From Clostridium_AD sp050717535 (lineage in GTDB: Bacteria; Bacillota; Clostridia; Clostridiales; Clostridiaceae): a stretch of DNA of 64,000 nt. Positions 52,505 to 61,587 of this stretch are shown here, piece after piece. Where the stretch lies: contig NZ_JBOITM010000041.1 in the NCBI RefSeq assembly GCF_050717535.1, positions 62,001-126,000 of the forward strand, given 5' to 3'. The notes below the pieces were generated by a model that saw only the letters and a list, made by a program, of their open reading frames with translations, made no database searches and was not told the origin of the DNA. Positions within the stretch are counted from its first letter, which is position 1. Each line of letters begins with the position of its first letter. The position numbers were made by a program, and so were the translations under genes.

Positions 52505-53533
52505 ATGTTTTTCACCGAAAAATTAAACCTTAGTGAGGAAAAAGATGAAATAAGCAAAGAAATTTTAAGATGTTCTTTAAGTGGCAAAAAAAGAATTGAT
52601 GTTGTATCTGTGTTTTACAATTCTTCTGATCTATTGTTAGAAACCATAATTGCACATGCTAATGAAAAGAAAAATATATTGTATATAACTGATGAAGATA
52701 AGCACAGCATTGATATTGTTACATTTATAAATAAATTTAGCAATATGGGCGAATATACATATTCACCTGAGAATAATTATAGTAGTGTAAATGAATATTT
52801 TCATATATGTAATTATGAAAAGGCATTAGAGCTTGGAGAAAAATTTGATTTGGTAATTTATAATGATATTAGAAGTTTTCCAAAATATAATAAGCAGCAG
52901 ATAAAAAAAATAGTATTAAGGGTGTGCAAATCTGATGGAATAGCAATAGCTTATTCAGTGGAGAATGTTTTAAGTGAAGGCTCCCCAATTATATTTCCAT
53001 TAAAAAACAATAGAATTCCGATCATAGAGCCTAGAATCATAACTACAAGAATAAATCTTAATATTGATATACCTTTGGTAGTTTATGAATATTTAAATTG
53101 GTCAATTATATCTAATAGAAAGGTAATAATTTTTACACCAGATGAAGAAAAAGCTAAAGTAGTATTTCAGTATCTAAGCAATTTTAAAGAAAAGTTAAGT
53201 GAAGATTTATTTCTATATATTAGTAAAAAAAGTGATGATAATATTCCACTGGCATTTATGCATAAAGATGAGAGCATAATAGTAACTAATGACTTTGAAG
53301 AGAGTTATTTAAAACTCAATGCAGTTGATGTTATAGTTTACTTTGCTGATAATACTAAATTTACTTATAAGCAATTATTATATTTATCAAGTAAGGTTGG
53401 AAGATATGAAACTATGCAAAGAGGGGAAGCTATATTTTTAGCTAATGTCGAAACTATGCAAATGGATAAAGCCAGAAGCATAGCTAGAAAATTCAATAAG
53501 AAAGCGTGGGAAAAAGGATTATTAAATATATAA
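52505..53533 (+). CDS. Degenerate ComFA-like helicase protein
   Basis: A 342-residue protein in the comFA position directly before comFC. Its C-terminal half follows the second RecA domain of ComFA: KVIIFTPDEEKAKVVFQYL, then IIVTNDFEESYLKLNAVDVI, LLYLSSKVGR and a GEAIFLANVETMQMDKA-type tail. The catalytic features are missing: no Walker A in the N-terminal part, NDIR instead of a DExx box, and SSKVGR in place of motif VI QxxGRxGR. The zinc finger of ComFA is also absent. Probably translated (a GAGGAG site precedes the ATG) but not an ATP-driven DNA pump. The gene overlaps comFC by 28 nt. Confidence 0.65.
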   Translation: MFFTEKLNLSEEKDEISKEILRCSLSGKKRIDVVSVFYNSSDLLLETIIAHANEKKNILYITDEDKHSIDIVTFINKFSNMGEYTYSPENNYSSVNEYFHICNYEKALELGEKFDLVIYNDIRSFPKYNKQQIKKIVLRVCKSDGIAIAYSVENVLSEGSPIIFPLKNNRIPIIEPRIITTRINLNIDIPLVVYEYLNWSIISNRKVIIFTPDEEKAKVVFQYLSNFKEKLSEDLFLYISKKSDDNIPLAFMHKDESIIVTNDFEESYLKLNAVDVIVYFADNTKFTYKQLLYLSSKVGRYETMQRGEAIFLANVETMQMDKARSIARKFNKKAWEKGLLNI

Positions 53534-54186
53534 AAGATATACTATATTGTCTGGCTTCACTGATATATTCAGGGAATGAGTGCTGCGTTATTTGTAATGG
53601 ATATAGCCAGGAGAGTGAAGCTTTGTGTACTGAGTGCAGGAAAAAGTTGAGGCCATGTTCTGAAAGTTTTTATATAAGCCATGATGAAGAAAAATATCTG
53701 GTTTGGTCTGTATTTTATTATTCAAATATTGTAAAAGAGTTAATTATCAGGCTTAAATATAGGAGCGATTTTATATGTGGAGAAATTTTAGCAAAGTACA
53801 TGCTAGAACTGGTAAAAAGTAAGGAATTAGAGTTTGATTTAATAGCTTATGTTCCTATGACTAAAAAAGCACTTAAAAAAAGAGGATATAATCAAAGTGA
53901 GTTTTTGGCTAATTATTTATCAAGGGTTTTAGACATTCCCTTAATTTGCAATTTAAACAAAACTATGGATACTAAAGACCAAATAGGTCTAAGTGGTGAA
54001 GAGCGGTGGGAAAACATGGATAAATGTTTTAGCATTGAAGAGTGCAAGTATATAAAAAATAAAAATATTTTACTTGTTGATGATGTTATAACCACTGGAG
54101 CTACAACGTTTCATTGTGCTCATAATTTAAAAGAAAGTGGAACAAATAATGTTTGCATATTGACTATAGCTAAAAGTAAGGTATAA
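53506..54186 (+). CDS. comFC: ComFC-family phosphoribosyltransferase-like protein
   Basis: A 226-residue competence-associated protein. N-terminal zinc finger (CCVIC near residues 26-30 and CTEC near 41-44) and a C-terminal PRTase domain with the PRPP loop ILLVDDVITTGAT. ComFC/ComF is needed for DNA uptake in naturally competent bacteria. The GTG start lies inside the upstream gene, overlapping by 28 nt. The 3' end also hosts the promoter of the downstream raiA-type RNA. Confidence 0.88.
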   Translation: MGKRIIKYIKDILYCLASLIYSGNECCVICNGYSQESEALCTECRKKLRPCSESFYISHDEEKYLVWSVFYYSNIVKELIIRLKYRSDFICGEILAKYMLELVKSKELEFDLIAYVPMTKKALKKRGYNQSEFLANYLSRVLDIPLICNLNKTMDTKDQIGLSGEERWENMDKCFSIEECKYIKNKNILLVDDVITTGATTFHCAHNLKESGTNNVCILTIAKSKV

Positions 54187-54187
54187 T
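54160..54187 (+). promoter_or_regulatory. Promoter of the raiA-type RNA, inside comFC
   Basis: TTGACT (54160-54165), 16-nt spacer and perfect TATAAT (54182-54187). The comFC stop codon lies within the -10 hexamer. Predicted start about 54194-54196, directly before the RNA. Confidence 0.75.
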
Positions 54188-54198
54188 ATTTATTGTAG

Positions 54199-54402
54199 TA
54201 AGTTAGGTTTGTGGTTGAAAGTCGATGCCAGTCGCAGGCGAAACGATCCACGTAAGTTAAACAAAGTTTAGTGAGCATGGTGCGGCTTAGAGGTTAGTCC
54301 TGCCGTCTTAACGGGCGAGAGTGTTAGTAGTGAGAAGGTAATTCTGGGTAGCAAAAGCTCCAGCAGGCGAGTGTGGGGTCAAAGACCAGGTCAACTAACT
54401 TA
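54199..54402 (+). ncRNA. raiA RNA: raiA-motif structured RNA
   Basis: About 204 nt, much richer in G+C than its surroundings, without a reading frame. Ends close on each other: TAAGTTAG (54199-54206) pairs with CTAACTTA (54395-54402). The inside has conserved-looking segments such as GATGCCAGTCGCAGGCGAAA, GAGGTTAGTCCTGCCGTC and GGCGAGTGTGGGGTCAAAGA. Its position just upstream of the hpf/raiA gene and its size fit the raiA RNA motif described in Firmicutes; I recognise it by these traits, not by a model search. Own promoter and terminator show it is a separate transcript, not an hpf leader. Confidence 0.75.
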
Positions 54403-54408
54403 ATATAT

Positions 54409-54447
54409 AAAAGCTCCTAATATTATATTAGGAGCTTTTATTTTATC
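54409..54447 (+). terminator. Terminator of the raiA-type RNA
   Basis: AAAAGCTCCTAATA / TATTAGGAGCTTTT perfect arms with a 3-nt loop, then ATTTTAT. It lies about 280 nt before hpf. Confidence 0.85.
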
Positions 54448-54730
54448 TAGTTTATAAAACCATGGTATATATAAAAACCTAAGGTTGATTTTTAAACTCG
54501 AATAGTACAACTATATCATAAGAGAATATTATAAACAATGTGCAATGAACGTTAGTAAACGGTGGAATAACAAGTAATTTTAAGATAATGAACTTTAAAT
54601 TTAATTAATATTGTGTAAATTCTGATTTTGGTGGTTGCTATTTAGTGATAAAAGTAATAATATAGAAATACAACTATAATACATGCTTTATAAGAAGCAG
54701 TATATAGATATTAGAAAGGGGCTGGACGGA

Positions 54731-55264
54731 ATGAAAGTTAAAATAATAGGTAAAAACATAGAGATAACAGAGGCCTTGAAAAATATTTTGGAAAAGAAAA
54801 TATCAAGATTTGATAAATATTTTAATCCAGATGTGGAAGCTCAGATAACTTTAGGGGTTCACAAGAATAGACACACTATAGAAATTACAATCCCTTTTAA
54901 TGAAGTTGTTTTAAGAGCAGAAGAGCAAAATGATGATATGTATACTTCGTTAGACCTTGTTGTTGATAAATTAGAAGGACAAATTAGAAAACATAAAACA
55001 AAATTAGAAAAAAGAAATCGTGGAAATTCTCTTAAATTTAAAGGCATACCACTGTATGCTAATAATAATGAAGAAGATATGGAGCCTAAGATAGTAAAGA
55101 CGAAGAAATTTGCATTCAAGCCTATGTCAGCAGAGGAAGCAGTACTTCAAATGGAGTTAGTTGGTCATAGTTTCTTTGTATATATGAGTGATGAGACATC
55201 AGAGGTACACGTAGTGTATAAAAGAAAAGATGGGAATTATGGTCTCATAGAACCAGAATTTTAA
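54731..55264 (+). CDS. hpf: Ribosome hibernation-promoting factor (long form)
   Basis: A 177-residue protein. The N-terminal domain (KVKIIGKNIEITEALKNILEKKISRFDKYF, about 1-95) binds the 30S decoding site. A linker leads to the C-terminal dimerisation domain (about 122-177, KPMSAEEAVLQMELVGHSFFVY) that joins two ribosomes as an inactive 100S dimer. The ATG at 54731 follows AAAGGGGCTGG; an upstream frame (54683) has no support. The raiA-type RNA precedes it. Confidence 0.95.
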   Translation: MKVKIIGKNIEITEALKNILEKKISRFDKYFNPDVEAQITLGVHKNRHTIEITIPFNEVVLRAEEQNDDMYTSLDLVVDKLEGQIRKHKTKLEKRNRGNSLKFKGIPLYANNNEEDMEPKIVKTKKFAFKPMSAEEAVLQMELVGHSFFVYMSDETSEVHVVYKRKDGNYGLIEPEF

Positions 55265-55306
55265 TAATATTTTAGGAGTCTAAGTAATAATTTAAGTTAT
55301 ATTAAT

Positions 55307-55348
55307 AAAAAAGACTAAAGTAAGATTATATTTACTTTAGTCTTTTTT
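55307..55348 (+). terminator. Terminator after hpf
   Basis: AAAAAGACTAAAGTAA / TTACTTTAGTCTTTTT perfect arms and T tail. Confidence 0.9.
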
Positions 55349-55418
55349 AAATTCAAAAAACATGAATGCTTTTAAATTTTCATCAATATTAGCTTTGAAA
55401 TATATCAAATCATATAAG

Positions 55419-55447
55419 TTGAATAGCGACAAATTAAGTGGTATAAT
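55419..55447 (+). promoter_or_regulatory. Promoter of secA
   Basis: TTGAAT (55419-55424), 17-nt spacer, perfect TATAAT (55442-55447). Between it and secA lie the direct repeats ATTAATAAATT and GAATTATTAAAATGAATA-like copies. Confidence 0.75.
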
Positions 55448-55542
55448 TTATATTGTATATTTAGGAATTATTAATAAATTATTAATAAATTATTAAAATG
55501 AATATTTGTGAATTATTAAAATGAATAGTGAGGATGGAAAAT

Positions 55543-58044
55543 ATGAAATTTTTTGATAAAATGTTTGGTAGTTATAGTGATAGAGAAATAAAGAGAATAA
55601 TTTCAATTGTGGATAAGATAGACGAATTAGACCCTATAATGACTGCTTTAAGTGATGAAGAACTTAAAGCTAAAACAGAGGAATTTAAGGCTAGGCTAAA
55701 TAAGGGAGAGACTTTGGATGATATATTACCTGAAGCCTTTGCAGTAGTTAGAGAGGCTTCTTGGAGAGTTCTTAAAATGAAGCATTTTAGAGTACAACTA
55801 ATAGGTGGTATAATACTACACCAAGGAAGAATAACAGAAATGAAAACTGGTGAAGGAAAAACCTTAGTGGCTACACTTCCATCATATTTGAATGCGCTAT
55901 CAGGAAAAGGTGTTCACGTAGTTACAGTTAATGATTATCTTGCAAAAAGAGATAGCATAGAGATGGGAAAAATACACGAATTCTTAGGCCTTTCTGTGGG
56001 TGTAATTATTCATGATATAGACCAAACTGAAAGACATGCGGCTTATAATTCGGATATAACCTACGGAACAAATAATGAATTTGGATTTGATTATTTAAGA
56101 GACAACATGTGTGTTCGTAAAGAGGAAAGGGTTCAAAGAGAATTAAATTTTGTAATCGTGGATGAGGTTGATTCCATATTAATAGATGAGGCGAGAACTC
56201 CGCTTATAATATCTGGAGAAGGAGAAAAATCTACAGATTTTTATAAAGTAGCAGATTATTTTGTTAAGGGGCTAGTAAAAGAAGAAGATTACACTATAGA
56301 TGAAAAAGCTAGTGCTGTTATAATGTCCGATGCGGGTATAGATAAAGCAGAAAAATATTTCCATTTAGAAAATTATGCTGATGCAGAAAATATGACTGTA
56401 CAGCACCATGTAGTTCAAGCACTAAAAGCAAACTATATTATGAGAAAAGATAAAGATTATATGGATAAAGATGGAGAAGTTATCATTGTAGATGAGTTTA
56501 CTGGAAGACTTATGGAAGGCAGAAGATATAGTGATGGGCTTCATCAAGCTATTGAAGCAAAAGAGGGTGTTAAAATTGAGAAAGAGTCGAAAACTCTTGC
56601 TACAATTACCTTCCAAAATTACTTTAGAATGTATAATAAATTATCAGGCATGACTGGTACTGCACTTACAGAGGAAAATGAATTTAGAGAAATATATGGG
56701 CTAGATGTATTAGTAATACCTACTAATATGCCATTAGCAAGAGTTGATAGTGCAGATTTAGTATATAAAACTGTTAAAGGAAAATATAAAGCTATAGTAG
56801 ATGAAATAGTTGAGACATATAAGGTTAAACAACCAGTTCTTGTAGGTACTGTTAGTATAGAAAAATCAGAATTATTATCTGAGATGCTTAAAAGACGCGG
56901 AATCCCTCATCAAGTACTTAATGCTAAATACCATGAAAAAGAAGCGGAAATAATAGCTCATGCAGGAGCACTTGGTATGGTTACCATTGCAACTAATATG
57001 GCGGGACGTGGTACAGATATTAAGCTTGAAGCAGGAGTTGTTGAAGCTGGAGGACTTAAGATAATTGGAACTGAAAGACATGAATCTAGGCGTATTGACA
57101 ATCAGCTTAGAGGACGTTCTGGTCGTCAAGGGGATATAGGAAACTCAAGATTTTATATATCGCTAGAAGATGACTTAATGAGAATATTTGGTTCTGAAAG
57201 GCTTCAAGGAGTAGTAGAGAAATTAGGATTAACCGATGAGGATGCTATTGAAAGTAAAATGGTAAGTGGAGCTATAGAAAGTGCTCAAAAGAAAGTTGAA
57301 GGAAATAATTTTGATATAAGAAAAAATGTTGTTCAATATGATGATGTAATGAACCAACAAAGAGAAATAATTTATAGACAAAGAACAGAAGTTCTTCAAG
57401 GAGAAAACATAAAAGATCAAGTTGAAGAAATGATGAAAGATGTTATTTTCTCTGCAGTTGCATCTCATATTAGTGGTTCAGAGGAAACTTTTGATGAGGA
57501 ATTAGTAAAACTTATAAATTATCTTGAACCAATATATCTTCAAAAGGGTATGGTTTCAATAGAAGAACTTTCTAAAATATCTAACGAGGAGATTAAAACT
57601 ACTCTGTTAGACATAGCTAAAAAAATGTATGCACAGAAAGAAGAACACTTTGGTCAGGAACAAATGAGAGAAGTTGAAAGGGTTATTCTATTAAGAGTTG
57701 TAGATAGCAAATGGATGGACCATATTGATGATATGGAACATTTAAAGCAAGGTATTGGACTTAGAGCATATAAGCAACAAGATCCTTCACAAGCCTATCA
57801 AATGGAAGGTAGCGATATGTTTGCTGAAATGATTGATAACATAAAAACAGAAACTGTTAAATACTTATTCCATGTGCAAATAGAAAAAGCTCCTGAAAGA
57901 GCAATGGTTGCAAAAATTACATCAACGAATCATGATGATTCTGTTAAAAAAGAGCCAACTAAAAAAGAAATTAAACCGGGAAGAAATGATGACTGTCCTT
58001 GTGGTTCAGGGAAGAAATATAAAAACTGTTGTGGCAGGGGATAA
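55543..58044 (+). CDS. secA: Preprotein translocase ATPase SecA
   Basis: An 833-residue motor that drives secretory proteins through SecYEG. Walker A KTGEGKT, DEVDSILIDEARTPLIISG (Walker B), the AGRGTDI and GRSGRQGD helicase motifs, and the C-terminal zinc-binding CPCGSGKKYKNCC that also docks SecB or the ribosome. ATG 55543 follows GTGAGGA; a GTG at 55528 is the alternative. Next to prfB, a widely conserved order. Confidence 0.97.
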   Translation: MKFFDKMFGSYSDREIKRIISIVDKIDELDPIMTALSDEELKAKTEEFKARLNKGETLDDILPEAFAVVREASWRVLKMKHFRVQLIGGIILHQGRITEMKTGEGKTLVATLPSYLNALSGKGVHVVTVNDYLAKRDSIEMGKIHEFLGLSVGVIIHDIDQTERHAAYNSDITYGTNNEFGFDYLRDNMCVRKEERVQRELNFVIVDEVDSILIDEARTPLIISGEGEKSTDFYKVADYFVKGLVKEEDYTIDEKASAVIMSDAGIDKAEKYFHLENYADAENMTVQHHVVQALKANYIMRKDKDYMDKDGEVIIVDEFTGRLMEGRRYSDGLHQAIEAKEGVKIEKESKTLATITFQNYFRMYNKLSGMTGTALTEENEFREIYGLDVLVIPTNMPLARVDSADLVYKTVKGKYKAIVDEIVETYKVKQPVLVGTVSIEKSELLSEMLKRRGIPHQVLNAKYHEKEAEIIAHAGALGMVTIATNMAGRGTDIKLEAGVVEAGGLKIIGTERHESRRIDNQLRGRSGRQGDIGNSRFYISLEDDLMRIFGSERLQGVVEKLGLTDEDAIESKMVSGAIESAQKKVEGNNFDIRKNVVQYDDVMNQQREIIYRQRTEVLQGENIKDQVEEMMKDVIFSAVASHISGSEETFDEELVKLINYLEPIYLQKGMVSIEELSKISNEEIKTTLLDIAKKMYAQKEEHFGQEQMREVERVILLRVVDSKWMDHIDDMEHLKQGIGLRAYKQQDPSQAYQMEGSDMFAEMIDNIKTETVKYLFHVQIEKAPERAMVAKITSTNHDDSVKKEPTKKEIKPGRNDDCPCGSGKKYKNCCGRG

Positions 58045-58094
58045 CAATTAATATTTATTAGTTGCCTCAGAGAATGGCAAAGGGGTCAATAATT

Positions 58095-58132
58095 TAAAGG
58101 GGTGGGCAATTAATTTTTGCATGCCCCTTTTT
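58095..58132 (+). terminator. Hairpin between secA and prfB
   Basis: AAAGGGG / CCCCTTT arms with an inner GGCA / TGCC pairing and TTTTT. A promoter for prfB is not seen after it, so it may be a partial terminator. Confidence 0.65.
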
Positions 58133-58157
58133 AAGTATAATGAGAGAGGTGTAATAA

Positions 58158-59265
58158 TTGATAGTACAAATGGAAGAAATAACAAGTGAACTAAATGTTA
58201 TAAAAGCTAATTCAGAAGAAATACGGGTGTCTCTTTGACTTAGCAACACTAGAAAAAGAGTTGAAAGAGTTTGAGTTTAAAATGCAGGAACCTAGCTTTT
58301 GGGATGACACTGATCTAGCACAAGAAATTTCTCAGAAAGCTAAGGGGATTAAAGATAGAATTGATAGGTTTAATTTAGTTGTTAGTAAGATAGAGGATTT
58401 AGAAGTGCTTGTAGAGTTAAGTGAAGAGGAAGATGATGATTCCTCTATAGAAGAAATAAAAAGTGAATTAAAAGATTTAGCTCATGATACTGATAGGTTT
58501 AGGATAGAAATTTTACTGTCTGGGAAATATGATATAAATAATGCAATTTTAACGCTTCATACCGGTGCAGGTGGAAGTGATGCTCAAGATTGGACAGAAA
58601 TGCTTTATAGGATGTACTCTAGGTGGTGTGAAAAGAAGGGTTACCATATTGAAGTAATAGACTATCAACCCTCTGATGAGGCAGGTATTAAGGCGGTTAC
58701 ATTAAAAATAACTGGTGAGTTTGCCTATGGATACTTAAAGGCTGAAAAAGGAGTACACAGGCTTGTAAGAATTTCACCCTTTAATGCAAATGGCAAGAGG
58801 CAAACTTCCTTCGCTTCTTGTGAAGTACTTCCAGAATTAACAGAAAGTCAAGATATCGATATAAGACCTGATGATCTTAGGATTGACACTTTTAGATCAG
58901 GAGGTGCTGGAGGTCAACATGTAAATAAAACTGAGTCAGCAATAAGAATTACGCATATACCTACGGGGATAGTAGTTCAGTGTCAAAATGAGAGAAGTCA
59001 GCATAGTAATAAACAAACTGCAATGAAAATGCTTATGGCAAAACTTTTAGATCTAAAGGAAAGAGCTCACAAAGATAGAATCGAAGACTTAACTGGGGAT
59101 CTAAAAGATAATGGTTGGGGAAGTCAAATTAGATCCTACGTATTTCATCCATATAATTTAGTCAAGGACCATAGGACTAATACAGAAATGGGAAATATAG
59201 ATGCAGTTATGGACGGGGATATTGATGTTTTTATTGAGGAATATCTTAGAAAAAGTAACAAATAG
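58158..59265 (+). CDS. prfB: Peptide chain release factor 2 (programmed +1 frameshift)
   Basis: RF2, releasing at UGA and UAA. It is encoded in two frames: TTG 58158 to the in-frame TGA at 58236-58238, then a +1 shift at CTT-TGA-C continues from GAC 58237 to 59265. Low RF2 lets the ribosome pause at its own stop codon and shift, so the protein regulates itself. CGGGTG at 58224-58229, three bases before CTT, is the stimulating Shine-Dalgarno-like element. The TTG is preceded by GAGAGGTG at 8-nt spacing; ATG 58170 would be too far. The tripeptide is SPF (VRISPFN) and the catalytic motif GGQHVNKTES. Confidence 0.93.
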
Positions 59266-59280
59266 CATCAGGTACTTTAG

Positions 59281-59325
59281 AAAAAAAAACTCCAGCAGAA
59301 TAATATTCTGCTGGAGTTTTTTTTT
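59281..59325. terminator. Bidirectional terminator between prfB and nhaC
   Basis: AAACTCCAGCAGAAT / ATTCTGCTGGAGTTT perfect arms flanked by A and T runs, between convergent genes. Confidence 0.92.
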
Positions 59326-59345
59326 GAGTCATCAAAGATGATGCT

Positions 59346-60698
59346 TTAACTGGTAATATTAATTTCCACATTGGTGCTATTAGACTTTTTATTAGAGTTA
59401 AAACCTATTGATATCAAATTAGTTATAGGTACCATATATATATAAAATAAAAAAGGTATACATGTAGCATTTGTACCTAAGATTATAATTGGAGCAAGTA
59501 AAGCGATGTTCCAAGGAATCAAAGCAGAGATCATTATTGCTGTATTTTCTAAATCAATGGCCAAGCAGGAATTAGCTAGTCCATTTTTTTCGTAAGCCTT
59601 TTTATTTAACATATGGGTTAACATAACAGCAACGGACTGACTGCAACCCACGGCAGCAGTGAATATACTTGTAATAATTAGATTTGTGAAAACTCCATAT
59701 CTAGAAGTTGCCCTTAAAGTTATAGCTTCAATATTATGCAACATTTTACTTTCTTCGATTACTCCCGAAATGGCAGAACCTACAAATATAACAAGGGATG
59801 CTTTGAGCATTGAAATAATTCCACCACCTTTAATTATTGTATAAAGTGGACTTGATTTCTCTGTGCTATACCCGAAAATCATAAACTTTATACAATTTAA
59901 TAGTGTCTCATGTTGTATAAAGATACACAATAAATAAGAAATTATTATGCTTACAAGCATGGATTTTTTGACATTTACCCTAAATGCCGATAAAATTAAT
60001 ATAATTAAGGCTGGAAGCATAACAATTATATTTATATGGAAAGCATTAATTATTTCATTATTAATACTATTTGCAGAGCTATGCAAAGGGTATATTCTTG
60101 AAACTATTGCATAGAAAACAATTGAAAGGCTAAAAGGTACTAAGCAAGTCTTAAACATATTGGTAATATTTTTATAAATATCGGTTTTAGTAAGGTAGGA
60201 AACAAGACTTGCGCTAGAGGACATAGGGGAACATCTATCACCAAAGTATGCTCCGGAAATAATTGCACCTGTTGTAGCAGCAAGGTTTGCATTACCGCCT
60301 TTTGCAACAACCATAAGGGCTATTCCTATTGTACCCGTAGTTCCTAGGGAGGTGCCTATTAAAAATGATACAAAGCAGCTAGTTAGGAATGCAGATAAAA
60401 TAAATAGATTGGGTCTTATTAGCTTTACACTATAATAAACTATTGTAGGTACTGTGCCACAGGCCATCCATATAGAGGTAATAGCTCCAATAAGAATAAA
60501 GATATTTATGATTATGAGAGATTTTTTGCCCCCAATAAAAGCCATATAAAATACCTCTTTTATATTGTTTCCTCTTTTAGTAGCTACTATAATGAAGAGT
60601 ATTAGTCCTGCTATCAATGGGTATGCAAGAAATATGCCTTTAAAAACGCTGATAATCAAAAGTGCAAATGTAACAAAAAAGGCTATAATTAAGTCCAA
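59346..60698 (-). CDS. Na+/H+ antiporter NhaC family protein
   Basis: A 450-residue membrane protein with about twelve helices. The NhaC signature is present (SGAYFGDRCSPMSSSASL), as are GTSLGTTGTIGIALM and the late SLIPWN-like ALIPWNIALL. It exchanges sodium for protons, or in related members exchanges organic acids such as malate and lactate. TTG start after AGGTGAT. It follows the TetR gene on the same strand and may be its target; the substrate is not decidable. Confidence 0.87.
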   Translation of the reverse strand: MDLIIAFFVTFALLIISVFKGIFLAYPLIAGLILFIIVATKRGNNIKEVFYMAFIGGKKSLIIINIFILIGAITSIWMACGTVPTIVYYSVKLIRPNLFILSAFLTSCFVSFLIGTSLGTTGTIGIALMVVAKGGNANLAATTGAIISGAYFGDRCSPMSSSASLVSYLTKTDIYKNITNMFKTCLVPFSLSIVFYAIVSRIYPLHSSANSINNEIINAFHINIIVMLPALIILILSAFRVNVKKSMLVSIIISYLLCIFIQHETLLNCIKFMIFGYSTEKSSPLYTIIKGGGIISMLKASLVIFVGSAISGVIEESKMLHNIEAITLRATSRYGVFTNLIITSIFTAAVGCSQSVAVMLTHMLNKKAYEKNGLANSCLAIDLENTAIMISALIPWNIALLAPIIILGTNATCIPFLFYIYMVPITNLISIGFNSNKKSNSTNVEINITS

Positions 60699-60738
60699 AA
60701 AATATCACCTACTTAAAATTATTTTAACGACAATTTAA

Positions 60739-60774
60739 AACTCCACAGGAGATAATTTAACTCCGAGTTTTTAA
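60739..60774 (-). other. Leader hairpin of the nhaC-family gene
   Basis: AAAACTC / GAGTTTT outer arms and GGAG / CTCC inner arms in the likely 5' untranslated region. No strong T run on the minus strand; possible mRNA control element. Confidence 0.4.
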
Positions 60775-60788
60775 ATCTATCATTTACT

Positions 60789-60797
60789 ATTATACCA
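60789..60797 (-). promoter_or_regulatory. Extended -10 promoter of the nhaC-family gene
   Basis: Minus strand TGGTATAAT (TATAAT at 60789-60794), about 90 nt upstream of the TTG start. No good -35 hexamer is seen; its position falls in the TetR terminator. Confidence 0.45.
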
Positions 60798-60807
60798 AAA
60801 ATAGACT

Positions 60808-60847
60808 TAAAAAGATTGTATCAAAATAATTTGATACAATCTTTTTA
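60808..60847 (-). terminator. Terminator after the TetR gene
   Basis: AAAAAGATTGTATCAAA / TTTGATACAATCTTTTT perfect arms 28 nt downstream of the TetR stop; T runs in both directions. Confidence 0.85.
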
Positions 60848-60874
60848 ATGAGACAATAATAGTTATGTTTAATT

Positions 60875-61444
60875 TTATTTGTGATAAGTAGAATATCTGG
60901 TTAAAGCACCTAGCATACTGCCTTCAACCATATCATTTAAGTTACTTACTACTTTTTCAGGGGGCTCTTTCATATTATTTTTTATCCACTGCACGGTTAT
61001 ACCTACAAAAGCATAAGTATAAAAATCTGCAATAAAGTCTTTATCTGTGTCTAAAACTTTTATTCCAGTGGAAATATCATTTATAACTCCCATAATAAGA
61101 TCATAGGTTTTTTCAAAAAGAAATCCATCAAATGCATTTTGGCCTGGTGTATTAAGGGCATTAATATAAAAAGATCTATTTTCCATAAAATATACTAAGG
61201 TTTTATACATTTCATCAGTCCAATGACCATATTTTATAGAATCATCGATATTTTCTATAGCCTCAGTATAATAGATCCAGTTTACAAGGTCGAATTTATC
61301 TTTGAAATGATAGTAAAAGGTTTGTCTATTAATGCCACAGTTATCCACAATTTCATGAATTGACAATTTAGCCAAGGGAATTGTTTCCATTAACTTCTTA
61401 ATTGATAGGGCAAGAGCTTTTTTTGTTATCAGTGATTCTGACAT
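60875..61444 (-). CDS. TetR-family regulator with a DhaS-like C-terminal domain
   Basis: A 189-residue regulator. The helix-turn-helix is LSIHEIVDNCGINRQTFYYHFKDKFDL-type (about 27-53), and the C-terminal half resembles the TetR_C DhaS group by its pattern of aromatic residues, so the ligand is unknown. ATG 61444 follows AGGTGA; GTG 61453 is the alternative. It precedes the nhaC-family antiporter and may control it. Own consensus promoter. Confidence 0.85.
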   Translation of the reverse strand: MSESLITKKALALSIKKLMETIPLAKLSIHEIVDNCGINRQTFYYHFKDKFDLVNWIYYTEAIENIDDSIKYGHWTDEMYKTLVYFMENRSFYINALNTPGQNAFDGFLFEKTYDLIMGVINDISTGIKVLDTDKDFIADFYTYAFVGITVQWIKNNMKEPPEKVVSNLNDMVEGSMLGALTRYSTYHK

Positions 61445-61525
61445 CCATTTCACCTACAAACATAATTATTAATAAAAGGTAATAATATAAAGACTAACTT
61501 AAGTGCATTAACTTTTATTAATTTG

Positions 61526-61554
61526 ATTATAACAAAAAATGTAATAGCATTCAA
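61526..61554 (-). promoter_or_regulatory. Promoter of the TetR gene
   Basis: Minus strand TTGAAT (61549-61554), 17-nt spacer, perfect TATAAT (61526-61531), about 80 nt before the start codon. Confidence 0.75.
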
Positions 61555-61587
61555 CAGAAAGGGTAAATGGATCTACATAGTAAAATT

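Noticed and set aside
58136..58141. TATAAT just before prfB
   Set aside because: As a -10 box it would start transcription within or after the prfB ribosome binding site, so it cannot serve prfB.
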